A stretch of 10,410 bases of DNA from Planctomycetes bacterium RIFCSPHIGHO2_12_FULL_52_36 (GTDB lineage: Bacteria > Planctomycetota > Brocadiia > Brocadiales > Bathyanammoxibiaceae), in contig MHYW01000038.1 of NCBI GenBank assembly GCA_001828545.1, positions 478 through 10,887 of the forward strand, read 5' to 3'. The notes below the pieces were generated by a model. The model was not told the origin of the DNA, ran no database searches, and worked only from the letters and a program-made list of their open reading frames with translations. This document shows, piece by piece, positions 1-6,201 of this stretch. The first letter of the stretch is position 1, and every line of letters begins with the position of its first letter. A program made the translations under genes and the position numbers.

Positions 1-1044
1 TCTCATCAGGAGATACAGCACCGTCTGGGCCGAGCCTATATAGGCGGCGGCTATAGACCAGACCACCAGCTTTAACAACAAGAGATAGGCCAGGAGGCCT
101 ATGGCGGTGAGGGTCATGGTGGTGGATTGGAGGCTTGAGAAGGCCATCTTTATCTGCATGGGGAGGCTGTAATTGGCAGACAGCCCGACGGGCTGTACTA
201 CCCCATTCATGGCCCCCACAATGGTCTGAAACTTCTGCCCCATACCGAGTCCCACTGTGGCAAAGCTGGTCTGTACCAGGAGGTTGGCGGCCGTAGAGGC
301 AACGGCCAGGGCGAACACCCCAAAGACCACGGCTGAGGCAAGGTAGGTAAAATATTTAAGAGGCTGGGATAATACATAGGAATAGGCCCGGCTCATGGAG
401 TCAAAGGCATCAGAGCCGTCAGCACTTATTGTAGGAATCATAAGCCAGCAGCCTATTACACCGATAACCACCACAAATAGGGTCAAGAAACTAAACATCA
501 GTATGATGGGGAAGCCCAGGACCACAAGGATTTCTAGGAACTTTATCTTTCCCAGTAGGCCGGCAATCCCGTTAAGCAGGACAAAGAAGAGGGCACCGAG
601 TGTAGGGGCCACGGGGGCCCAGTAGTAGGACCAGAATTTTGAGGTTGAGTATCTGAGAGAACCCCCATACCCGATACCGCTCCCCCTGGCATAATCCAGA
701 GAGGCTACCCTGGTTATGGCACCACCGGCTAGTGACCAGATGGCCAGGAGACCAAAGAGCATGAAGGCCAGGGGCAGGTAAGCCCTCCAATCCCCTGAGG
801 TAAAGGCCGCACTAAAGGCATTGAGGAACTGGCAGGCCGCTACCGTGGGGGGTTGGAGAAGGGTAACCAAAAAGGTAGAAGGACCCGTACTGATAAATCC
901 CACCGCGGAGAATGCCCAGAGGACCCCAGATACCCACAGGAGGGTCATCACCATCCCCAGGAACCCGAGGAACACCCTCTTAATGTCAAAGGCGCTCCAG
1001 AAGGCGTAGTACATATCCTGCCAGTTTTCTTTCCTCTCCGCCAT
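1..1044 (-). CDS. Polytopic inner-membrane protein, C-terminus cut by window edge
   Basis: An open frame runs from an ATG at 1044 through 348 codons to the window edge with no stop, so the C-terminus is missing. AGGAG lies about 8 nt upstream of the ATG. The protein has a short charged N-terminus, then roughly six hydrophobic segments: residues 24-48, 90-108, 145-165, 168-200 (long, possibly two), 232-258 and 311-335. Two segments look conserved: GGAITRVASLDYARG (107-121), just after a membrane span, and a stretch at 204-228 with the core DGSDAFDSMSRAYSYV. From memory, these resemble an unnamed membrane family common in planctomycetes, in which an (E/D)GSDAFDA-SRSYSY-type motif follows a transmembrane helix. 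No enzymatic or transport residues are evident, so I assign no function. It is transcribed away from the DNA glycosylase gene and separated from it by a repeat-filled gap. Confidence 0.85.
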   Translation of the reverse strand, partial: MAERKENWQDMYYAFWSAFDIKRVFLGFLGMVMTLLWVSGVLWAFSAVGFISTGPSTFLVTLLQPPTVAACQFLNAFSAAFTSGDWRAYLPLAFMLFGLLAIWSLAGGAITRVASLDYARGSGIGYGGSLRYSTSKFWSYYWAPVAPTLGALFFVLLNGIAGLLGKIKFLEILVVLGFPIILMFSFLTLFVVVIGVIGCWLMIPTISADGSDAFDSMSRAYSYVLSQPLKYFTYLASAVVFGVFALAVASTAANLLVQTSFATVGLGMGQKFQTIVGAMNGVVQPVGLSANYSLPMQIKMAFSSLQSTTMTLTAIGLLAYLLLLKLVVWSIAAAYIGSAQTVLYLLMR

Positions 1045-1064
1045 CCGTCTCTCCTGAAAGGTGT

Positions 1065-1088
1065 GGTTTGATAAATCAAACCCCCTAC
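1065..1088. repeat. Palindrome with GTAGGGG-type right end, upstream of the membrane-protein gene
   Basis: GGTTTGAT (1065-1072) and ATCAAACC (1075-1082) are exact 8-bp inverted arms around AA. The right side continues to CCCCTAC at 1082-1088, the end shared with the palindromes at 2361, 8414 and elsewhere. The expected left GTAGGGG has decayed to GTGTGG. It lies 21 nt upstream of the minus-strand start codon, so it would form a hairpin in that gene's leader or could be a protein-binding site. Confidence 0.6.
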
Positions 1089-1099
1089 GATTTAATTTG

Positions 1100-1120
1100 T
1101 CCATTGACACAGTCAATGGA
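1100..1120. repeat. Perfect 9-bp inverted repeat, possible operator or element core
   Basis: TCCATTGAC (1100-1108) and GTCAATGGA (1112-1120) are perfect inverted arms with a 3-nt centre. Read on the minus strand, the palindrome contains TTGACT (1116-1111), followed after 16 nt by TAAATC, a weak promoter-like pair for the membrane-protein gene. It could be an operator overlapping that promoter or another palindromic core without its usual ends. No decision is possible from sequence alone. Confidence 0.45.
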
Positions 1121-1137
1121 TTCCGTAAATAGGCGCG

Positions 1138-1162
1138 ATCCGCCTCAGGCGGATGCCCCTAC
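1138..1162. repeat. GGCGGAT palindrome ending in GCCCCTAC
   Basis: ATCCGCC-TCA-GGCGGAT (1138-1154) is a perfect inverted repeat and continues directly into GCCCCTAC (1155-1162). The left side (from about 1125) is a decayed counterpart, GTAAATAGGCGCG. The core recurs at 7543-7557, 7652-7666 and 9201-9219, and as a half copy near 3893-3903. The right end matches the GTAGGGGC palindrome class, so this copy links the two repeat types. Confidence 0.65.
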
Positions 1163-1228
1163 ATAGTCCTATAAAGGTGGCTAGAAATTTAGCAGAAACG
1201 GGAGGAATGTCAAGGACTTTCCAAACAA

Positions 1229-1310
1229 GTAGCTAGTAGTTAGTAGCCAGTAGCTAGGGTTGAATTTTTCTCCTTGCTACTAGCTACTAGCTACTGACTA
1301 CTCCCTAGTC
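1229..1310. repeat. Heptamer-phased long inverted repeat (AGTAGCT type)
   Basis: The left arm (about 1229-1258) is built of degenerate 7-bp units such as AGCTAGT and AGTTAGT. The right arm (1276-1310) carries complementary units such as GCTACTA and ACTACTC. The two are separated by a short AT-rich loop. The arms pair imperfectly over about 30 bp. It sits immediately upstream of the DNA glycosylase gene. The rest of 1045-1353 shows no gene; the only ORF with a nearby purine-rich site is a nine-codon ORF at 1207. Confidence 0.7.
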
Positions 1311-1353
1311 CTGGCCATTGATTTTCCCGTTCTCCCTGTTAATATGGGCAGAG

Positions 1354-2022
1354 ATGAAGACATCGGATACCCTCATGAAGATATACCGCGAGCTATTCAA
1401 GGCCTTTGGGCCCCAGGGGTGGTGGCCGGGGGATGGGCCGTTTGAGGTGCTGGTGGGGGCGGTACTCGCACAGAACACTAACTGGGGCAACGTAGAAAGG
1501 GCGATACAGAACCTTAAGGCGGCAGGAAAGCTAAGCCCAGAGGGCCTACATAGAACTAAACTGCCCGAACTGGCCCAGCTTATCCGCCCCGCCGGCTACT
1601 TCAACGTCAAAGCAAAACGGCTGAAGAACCTCATTGACTGGTTCTTTGAAAACTATAATGGCAACCTGAAGGAGATGTTCTCTGAGAAATTGGATCCCCT
1701 TCGGGAAGGACTCCTCTCCGTCAAGGGCATAGGCCGGGAGACGGCGGATTCCATCCTCCTCTATGCCGGAGATACGCCCTCCTTTGTAGTGGATGCCTAC
1801 ACCTATCGCGTACTCTCCCGCCACCTCCTCATCCCGGAGGATAGTACGTATGAGGAGATAAAGTCCTTCTTTGAGGACAATTTGCCCAAAGACGTACAGC
1901 TTTACAATGAATACCACGCCCTCCTGGTGAAGGTGGGAAAGGACTACTGCAAGCCCAGAAACCCGAGGTGCAGGGAGTGTCCCCTCGGGGAGTTGTTGGG
2001 GGTGCCGACGCTGGAGGGATAG
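1354..2022 (+). CDS. MagIII/endonuclease III-like DNA base-excision glycosylase
   Basis: The protein is a 222-residue helix-hairpin-helix DNA glycosylase of the Nth/MutY superfamily, which removes damaged bases in base excision repair. An N-terminal FGPQGWWPGDGPFEVLVGA segment (18-36) and AQNTNW (39-44) are typical of the MagIII-like branch. The HhH-GPD core is LLSVKGIGRETADSI (about 120-134), with the catalytic Asp at D147 in FVVDAYTY. The lysine that gives endonuclease III its AP-lyase activity is Glu (E129), so a monofunctional glycosylase, possibly for alkylated bases, is inferred. The C-terminus has C199-x6-C206-x2-C209, but the fourth cluster cysteine position is L215. I chose ATG 1354 over an in-frame TTG at 1318 because the extension comes from AT-rich DNA just past the repeat and the family normally begins shortly before KIYRELF. 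No strong ribosome site is visible. Confidence 0.85.
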   Translation: MKTSDTLMKIYRELFKAFGPQGWWPGDGPFEVLVGAVLAQNTNWGNVERAIQNLKAAGKLSPEGLHRTKLPELAQLIRPAGYFNVKAKRLKNLIDWFFENYNGNLKEMFSEKLDPLREGLLSVKGIGRETADSILLYAGDTPSFVVDAYTYRVLSRHLLIPEDSTYEEIKSFFEDNLPKDVQLYNEYHALLVKVGKDYCKPRNPRCRECPLGELLGVPTLEG

Positions 2023-2086
2023 ATAAAAAATCCTTTTATTTTACCCTTTGTTAGACTAATTTAGCCCGATTGCGGGAGGTGAAACC

Positions 2087-2332
2087 ATGCTAGTTGAATA
2101 CATTCAAGGGGCATTGGAAAAGGCGGAGTACAAAAAATTGGAGGACGGGACCTGGTTTGCAGAAATTCCGGGTTTTGAAGGGGTTTGGGCTAACGGTAAG
2201 ACAGTGGAGGAATGCAGAAAAGAACTCGTGGAAGTCTTAGAAGAGTGGCTCATTCTCAAATTGAGAGATAAAGACCCCATCCCCGTGGTAAAGGGTATTG
2301 AAATAAGGATAAAGGAGATAGCCACTACCTGA
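2087..2332 (+). CDS. hicB: HicB-family antitoxin of a type II toxin-antitoxin locus
   Basis: This 81-residue protein has the HicB antitoxin fold: a short beta/alpha RNase H-like domain. Diagnostic stretches are KLEDGTWFAEIPGFEGVWA (17-35), GKTVEECRKELVEVLEEW (37-54) and an LRDKDPIP stretch near the C-terminus. HicB proteins bind and neutralise HicA mRNA interferases, and many autoregulate the operon. No separate C-terminal DNA-binding domain is evident, as in the short HicB forms. The start is firm: GGGAGGTG lies 5-12 nt upstream of ATG 2087. The next start codon (2335) lies 2 nt after its stop and would have begun hicA, which is broken here. The antitoxin therefore appears intact but orphaned. 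HicB is often encoded beside HicA in either order. Confidence 0.85.
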   Translation: MLVEYIQGALEKAEYKKLEDGTWFAEIPGFEGVWANGKTVEECRKELVEVLEEWLILKLRDKDPIPVVKGIEIRIKEIATT

Positions 2333-2334
2333 TT

Positions 2335-2552
2335 ATGGTGTCCTCTATTAAGAGAAAGGAGTAGGGGCGAACGGCCGTTCGCCCCTACGATATTCAGGCC
2401 CTTTTTCGGGAGGCAAACATCAATTTATGCTAAAGGGCAAAAAGAAGATTCGTGTCCCCAATCCCCATGGCAGTGGAGACGTACACATAAGCCTGGTTAA
2501 AGAGATACTTAGACAGGCAGGCATAAGTAGTGAGGAATGGGATAAGGCATGA
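2335..2552 (+). pseudogene. hicA: hicA toxin remnant disrupted by a palindromic element
   Basis: Two pieces of a HicA mRNA interferase are present in different frames. ATG 2335 encodes MVSSIKRKE and stops at TAG 2362-2364. From 2391 a second frame reads YSGPFSGGKHQFM, then a basic and IPNPHG-like stretch (IRVPNPHGSGDVHI), then LVKEILRQAGISSEEW and a stop at 2550-2552. GGKH holds the catalytic histidine of this HicA subfamily (codon 2418-2420). Between the pieces is the perfect palindrome 2361-2388, where family members encode about ten helix-1 residues (LIRxLRxLG-like). Removing 29 nt would join the frames but leave the helix missing, so the element replaced coding sequence. The only downstream ATG (2427) follows the histidine, so an active product is unlikely. 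The remnant stop overlaps the pyrC ATG as ATGA. Confidence 0.75.
2361..2388. repeat. Perfect 28-bp palindrome (GTAGGGGC class) inside hicA
   Basis: The left half GTAGGGGCGAACGG (2361-2374) is followed with no spacer by its exact reverse complement (2375-2388). It has the GTAGGGGC/GCCCCTAC ends shared with 8414-8440 and, partly, with 7706-7732, 8352-8377, 1138-1162 and 1065-1088. The core (GAAC, GGCC, GTTC) is unique to this copy. It splits the hicA reading frame. Confidence 0.9.
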
Positions 2553-3865
2553 CCCTAATTAACCTCCAACCACTCCTCCTCAAAAACGGCCATGTGATTG
2601 ACCCTGCCACCGGGCTGGACTCGGTAACTGACATACTTGTAAAGGGAGGCCGCATATCACTGATTGCCCCTGACCTCACCCCCGAAGAGGGGGAAGAGGT
2701 GATTAATGTAGGTGGCAAATACGTGGTGCCCGGGCTTATTGACTGCCACGTACACCTCAGGGACTTTGAGGAGTGCCAGAGGGAGACCATTGCCTCAGGC
2801 ACCAGGGCGGCGGTTACGGGCGGTTTTACTACCGTTATCTGTGAACCCAACACCAAACCACCACTGGACTCTCCAGAGAGGCTTGAGGCCCTCAGGGAGA
2901 AGGTGGAGAGGGAGGCCCTGTGCAGGGTGTATGCCAAGGCGTCCATGACCAGGGGGAGGGAGGGGGAGGTGTTGACGGACTTCAAGGCCCTGAAAGGCCA
3001 TCCCTTAGTCGTGGCCCTCTCCGAGGACGGTAACCCCATCGTGGAGGAACAACTTATGAGAGAGGCCTGCCGTCGGGCCGCCAAACATCAACTACCACTC
3101 AGCCTCCACTGTGAGGATTCGGGCTTTTCCCTGGCCAGGAAGCCAAAAGGACTGGGCTTCCAGCCCAGAGAACCCTTCCACAACGAGCCTGGATTCATTG
3201 CCAGGGACTTACGACTGGCCCAGGAGATAGGGGGCGGTAGCACCGCAGGCGTAAAGGTGCACGTATCCCACGTCAGCCTGGCCGAGTCCATCCAGATAAT
3301 TGAGGAGGCCAAAAAGGACGGTAAAGGGAGGATTACCTGTGAGGTCACCCCCCATCACCTCTTCCTTGACGAGACCAGTAGAGGGCCTCATGGACTGCCC
3401 TTCACCGTCAATCCCCCCCTCAGGAAGAAAGAGGACTGCACCGCACTACAAAGGGCCATTAAAGATGGTACAATTGACGCCATTGCCTCCGACCATGCCC
3501 CACACAGGGAGGAGGATAAGAGGGCCGGTGCCCCGGGTCTAATTGGACTGGAGACCACACTGGGTGTGGTGCTTACCGGGCTGATCCACCCGGGCCTTAT
3601 ATCCCTGAAGGAGGCCGTAAGGCTGATGTCCACCAACCCTGCCAGGATTTTTGGCTTGGGAGGCGGCAGTCTGGCCGTGGGGGGTCCGGCGGACATAACC
3701 GTAATAGATATGGAAAGGGAATGGATAGTAGAAGGCAAAAGATTCCAATCCCTTGCCCGGAACTGCCCCTTTGAGGGCTGGAGGCTAAAGGGCCAGGCCG
3801 TCCTTACCATGGTAGGAGGGAGGGTGGTGATGCGGGAGGGGGTTGTTAAGGGTTATGGATTGTAA
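2549..3865 (+). CDS. pyrC: Dihydroorotase (pyrimidine biosynthesis)
   Basis: Dihydroorotase is a zinc amidohydrolase that cyclises N-carbamoyl-aspartate to dihydroorotate in de novo UMP synthesis. The 438-residue length fits type I bacterial enzymes. Visible metal and catalytic motifs are D65-C-H67-V-H69-L-R71, SEDG with the bridging Asp at D160, HCED with H187, VSHVS with H241, and SDHAPH with catalytic D315. NTKPPLDS (101-108) and NPPLR (288-292) are substrate-loop signatures. The usual HLREPG is HLRDFE here, a local departure after the metal ligands. ATG 2549 overlaps the hicA remnant stop in ATGA, an arrangement typical of translational coupling; AAGG lies just upstream. No pyrB or other pyrimidine gene is adjacent within the window. 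The C-terminal strand returns to the N-terminal composite domain (GRVVMREG), as expected for a complete protein. Confidence 0.95.
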   Translation: MTLINLQPLLLKNGHVIDPATGLDSVTDILVKGGRISLIAPDLTPEEGEEVINVGGKYVVPGLIDCHVHLRDFEECQRETIASGTRAAVTGGFTTVICEPNTKPPLDSPERLEALREKVEREALCRVYAKASMTRGREGEVLTDFKALKGHPLVVALSEDGNPIVEEQLMREACRRAAKHQLPLSLHCEDSGFSLARKPKGLGFQPREPFHNEPGFIARDLRLAQEIGGGSTAGVKVHVSHVSLAESIQIIEEAKKDGKGRITCEVTPHHLFLDETSRGPHGLPFTVNPPLRKKEDCTALQRAIKDGTIDAIASDHAPHREEDKRAGAPGLIGLETTLGVVLTGLIHPGLISLKEAVRLMSTNPARIFGLGGGSLAVGGPADITVIDMEREWIVEGKRFQSLARNCPFEGWRLKGQAVLTMVGGRVVMREGVVKGYGL

Positions 3866-3908
3866 ATTGTAAGATGAAAGATTGGTCAGCCTAAGGCGGA
3901 TTTACAAC

Positions 3909-3937
3909 TTGACAGTAGTGCCAACAACCTGTAAAAT
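3909..3937 (+). promoter_or_regulatory. Sigma70-like promoter for the Fic gene
   Basis: A perfect -35 TTGACA (3909-3914) is followed after 17 nt by TAAAAT (3932-3937), which would start transcription near 3944 and give a leader of about 75 nt. The DNA downstream is strongly AT-rich. A half copy of the GGCGGATT repeat (3893-3903) and inverted 8-mers TTGTAAAT (3860-3867) and ATTTACAA (3900-3907) lie just upstream. No other gene is evident in 3866-4018. Confidence 0.7.
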
Positions 3938-4018
3938 AACACTGACATTTTGAACACCACAAAGAATAAAAAATTTTTATAATAGATTGAAACACAGTTA
4001 GTTACAAAGTAATAATAT

Positions 4019-5185
4019 ATGACAAATTTGATGACAAACTCTTTGAAAGTTGTGACGCAAAAATCGGGCTATATAGAATTTGGGGTTTTTCTGGATAAGA
4101 CACAGGCCGATATTCAAAACCTCTTGTTACAGATATACTACGCCCACCGTGCTTACGAGGAATTACCCCAGACATTCCCCATGGTAGTGGAACTCCTAGA
4201 TAAAGAAATAGTTGCCTCTTCAATATATAGCACTACAAGCATAGAAGGTACAGCCCTTGAGAGTGAGGAGGCAGTAGCGGAGGTGTTAGAACTTTCACCG
4301 GAGGAGATAAAGACGGTTAACCAGCGGGCCTCTGCAAACATGAAGGAGGCATACGACTATGCAAGGAGAGAGTCTCAAAAACCAGACTTCAGACTAACAG
4401 AGAAGTATATTAAAAAAATCCATGAGCTTGTTACCAAAGATATACCACATTGTTACAATGTTCCTGGATTCTATAGGGACAATCTAAAACTTGATGTTCC
4501 GACCAAAGTAGGGAATGAACGGACCGGGGGAGTATACCGCCCACCAAAGACACTGCAAGACATACAAACTTTAATGACTGCCCTTGTTCAATGGATGGAT
4601 TCCGAAGAAACAAAGAAAGAAAGCCCTTTGATTATTGCACCCATCGTGCATTTCTATTTTGAACTTATTCACCCCTTTTGGGATGGCAATGGTCGTGTAG
4701 GGCGAGTGCTGGAGGCAATGATTCTAAAGGCAGGAGGCTATCTCCACGCCCCCTTCCGTATGGCCAATTACTATAGGAATCACATAGAACAATACTTTAG
4801 CCTGTTTAATCAGTGCAGAAGGGCGTTAGAGAAAAAAGACCCAAATGCCCATTATCCATTTGTAAAGTTCTTCTTAGATGGTTTTCTGGGGGCAGTTGAA
4901 GAAACGAAGGACAGGGTCATAGGTTTTGTTAGAACAATGGCTTCCAGGGATTATTCCTTGCAATTATTGCGGACTAAAGATATAAATCCGCGACAGTACA
5001 CAATACTCTTGCAACTCTTAAGTCAAGGGCCGATTAGTAAGAAAGAATTGGAATTACAACCCTGGTACACCGCACTCTATCATAGACGCACCTCACGTAC
5101 CAGACTCAGAGACCTAAATAAACTTCTGAGTAAAAATTTACTTTCCGAGAAAGACGGTAAGCTAGCGGTTTTCCACATGCCCTAA
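4019..5185 (+). CDS. Fic-domain AMP transferase with N-terminal inhibitory helix (class II)
   Basis: Fic enzymes usually transfer AMP from ATP to hydroxyl side chains of target proteins. The 388-residue protein carries the full catalytic motif HPFWDGNGRVGR (218-229) with catalytic H218 and the phosphate-binding loop. The inhibitory motif (S/T)xxxE(G/N) appears as T72-T-S-I-E76-G77 in the N-terminal domain, placing it in the self-inhibited class II. A flap-like segment GGVYRPP is present before the motif. The C-terminal 80 or so residues (RQYTILLQLL, then a basic stretch rich in R) look like a winged helix. ATG 4019 and in-frame ATG 4031 are both possible; neither has a clear ribosome site. 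The coding DNA is visibly AT-richer than pyrC and yacP on either side, and the gene has its own promoter, which suggests acquisition by transfer. The target protein is unknown. Confidence 0.9.
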   Translation: MTNLMTNSLKVVTQKSGYIEFGVFLDKTQADIQNLLLQIYYAHRAYEELPQTFPMVVELLDKEIVASSIYSTTSIEGTALESEEAVAEVLELSPEEIKTVNQRASANMKEAYDYARRESQKPDFRLTEKYIKKIHELVTKDIPHCYNVPGFYRDNLKLDVPTKVGNERTGGVYRPPKTLQDIQTLMTALVQWMDSEETKKESPLIIAPIVHFYFELIHPFWDGNGRVGRVLEAMILKAGGYLHAPFRMANYYRNHIEQYFSLFNQCRRALEKKDPNAHYPFVKFFLDGFLGAVEETKDRVIGFVRTMASRDYSLQLLRTKDINPRQYTILLQLLSQGPISKKELELQPWYTALYHRRTSRTRLRDLNKLLSKNLLSEKDGKLAVFHMP

Positions 5186-5191
5186 ACGGTG

Positions 5192-5215
5192 TAATCCTTG
5201 AACTGATTAGGATTA
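5192..5215 (+). promoter_or_regulatory. Small hairpin covering the yacP ribosome-binding site
   Basis: TAATCCT (5192-5198) and AGGATTA (5209-5215) are perfect 7-bp arms around a 10-nt loop in the 33-nt gap between the Fic stop and the yacP ATG at 5219. The only Shine-Dalgarno-like sequence, AGGA (5209-5212), is inside the right arm. The stem is AT-rich and weak, so a translational effect is only possible. Confidence 0.35.
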
Positions 5216-5218
5216 TCC

Positions 5219-5731
5219 ATGCTAAACGTCATTGACGGTTACAACTTCATCTTCAAGATCCCCAGGCTGGAGGGGGCTGTTGAGAGGTCTAGCCTGGAAA
5301 AGGCCAGGGAGGAACTCCTCTCCCTCCTGGCCCGCTACAAACTCATCACCAACCAGGACTTCACCGTGGTCTTTGACGGTAGGGAACAGAAGGGGTATCA
5401 GCCCGGCCCCACAAAACAACTCTTTCAGGGGATAAAAGTTATGTTCTCCAAGGCCACTACGGCCGATGAGGACATAATCTCCCTGATACAGGTCTTCCCG
5501 AACCCCGGAGAGATTACCGTAGTCACCTCCGATAACAGCATACTTAGGGCGGCCAGCCGGTCGGGCTGTCACACAAGCCCTCCTGATGAATTTTACAAGA
5601 AGGTAACCCACACCCTGAAGAAGGAGAAATTTGGCTCCACCAAGGAGCCCAGCGGCAAGTATCAAGAACTCCCTGAGCATGAGGTGAAGTACTGGCTAAA
5701 GTACTTCCGGGGGAAGTTGGAAGGGGAGTAG
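5219..5731 (+). CDS. yacP: YacP-like NYN-domain ribonuclease
   Basis: This 170-residue protein belongs to the NYN/PIN-like nuclease family represented by YacP (Rae1) of Bacillus, a metal-dependent endoribonuclease acting on mRNA at the ribosome. The acidic active-site residues occur in the expected order: D6 in VIDGYNF, D53 in VVFDG, D83 and D85 in the ATTADEDI loop, and D105 in VVTSDNSI. The rest is a Rossmann-like alternation ending in a charged, Lys-rich tail. The start ATG 5219 gives the VIDGYN strand at once, as in homologues. vanZ begins 5 nt after its stop, so the two are likely co-transcribed. Read-through from the Fic gene 33 nt upstream is possible. Activity on RNA is inferred from the family only. 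Confidence 0.85.
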   Translation: MLNVIDGYNFIFKIPRLEGAVERSSLEKAREELLSLLARYKLITNQDFTVVFDGREQKGYQPGPTKQLFQGIKVMFSKATTADEDIISLIQVFPNPGEITVVTSDNSILRAASRSGCHTSPPDEFYKKVTHTLKKEKFGSTKEPSGKYQELPEHEVKYWLKYFRGKLEGE

Positions 5732-5736
5732 TCCAG

Positions 5737-6135
5737 GTGGAACCTTTCACTGCCCCTGCATGGCTGAGGTGGATACCTGCCACCACGTACGCAGGACTAA
5801 TCTTCGTGGCCTCTTCCCTGCCCCTGCCCGTCCCCTATATCCCAATACCCCAAATTGATAAACCCATCCACACCGTAGAATATGCCATACTCTGCCTCCT
5901 CATCTGCTGGGCACAGTCTGCCGGTAGGCCAGGCGAACCCGTAAGGCCCATTAAAAAGGTGATACTGTTTTCTATAATCGCCAGTTCTTTATATGGGGCT
6001 AGCGATGAGGTACACCAATATTTCGTGCCTGGCAGGAATTCGGACGTGGTGGACTGGACCTTTGACACCCTAGGGGCCTCACTGGCGGGGTTCTTATGGT
6101 ATAGATGGAAACCAGGAGGCCCGGAAGTAAGATAG
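5737..6135 (+). CDS. VanZ-family membrane protein
   Basis: A 132-residue VanZ-like protein with about four membrane segments (roughly 12-28, 46-62, 75-92 and 110-124). Conserved features of the family are DKPIHTVEYAIL (41-52) and YGASDEVHQYFVPGRNSDVVD (in two parts, 86-97 and 98-106), with H45, E48, D90, E91, H93 and D106. VanZ of enterococci gives low-level teicoplanin resistance, but most chromosomal homologues have no proven role, so a resistance phenotype should not be assumed. GTG 5737 is preferred: GGGGAG lies about 8 nt upstream and there is no earlier start between it and the yacP stop. It probably forms a two-gene unit with yacP. Confidence 0.85.
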   Translation: MEPFTAPAWLRWIPATTYAGLIFVASSLPLPVPYIPIPQIDKPIHTVEYAILCLLICWAQSAGRPGEPVRPIKKVILFSIIASSLYGASDEVHQYFVPGRNSDVVDWTFDTLGASLAGFLWYRWKPGGPEVR

Positions 6136-6144
6136 ATTTCTGTC

Positions 6145-6174
6145 TTGACAAACAAACCTGAATGTGAATAAATT
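6145..6174 (+). promoter_or_regulatory. Sigma70-like promoter of the toxin-antitoxin-like operon
   Basis: TTGACA (6145-6150) and TAAATT (6169-6174) are separated by 18 nt in the gap after vanZ. Transcription would start near 6181, just before the AAGGAG ribosome site (6186-6191) of the gene at 6202. It marks a likely new unit covering 6202-7497. Confidence 0.55.
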
Positions 6175-6201
6175 AAGCTAGGAAAAAGGAGACGAAAAGG
6201 A

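Noticed and set aside
1207..1236. Nine-codon ORF with GGGAGGA directly before its ATG
   Set aside because: The purine-rich site is too close to the ATG, and the ORF ends inside the heptamer repeat; no sign of a real peptide.
1318..1353. In-frame TTG start extending the DNA glycosylase by 12 residues
   Set aside because: The extension lies just past the heptamer repeat, has no ribosome site, and is longer than the usual family start.
1546..1917. Long open frame on the minus strand within the glycosylase gene
   Set aside because: It is antisense to a clear enzyme gene and shows no recognisable domain.
2355..2427. Programmed -1 frameshift joining the two hicA pieces
   Set aside because: It would restore the length, but no slippery heptamer is present and helix 1 would be replaced by palindrome-coded residues.
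3950..3983. Second promoter TTGAAC...TATAAT before the Fic gene
   Set aside because: The spacing is 22 nt, too long for sigma70; the pair at 3909-3937 has ideal spacing.
5222..5680. 152-residue open frame on the minus strand across yacP
   Set aside because: It is antisense to a well-supported nuclease gene with its motifs intact, and has no independent support.
5737..6135. Glycopeptide resistance gene
   Set aside because: VanZ-family membership alone does not show resistance, and no other van genes are nearby.
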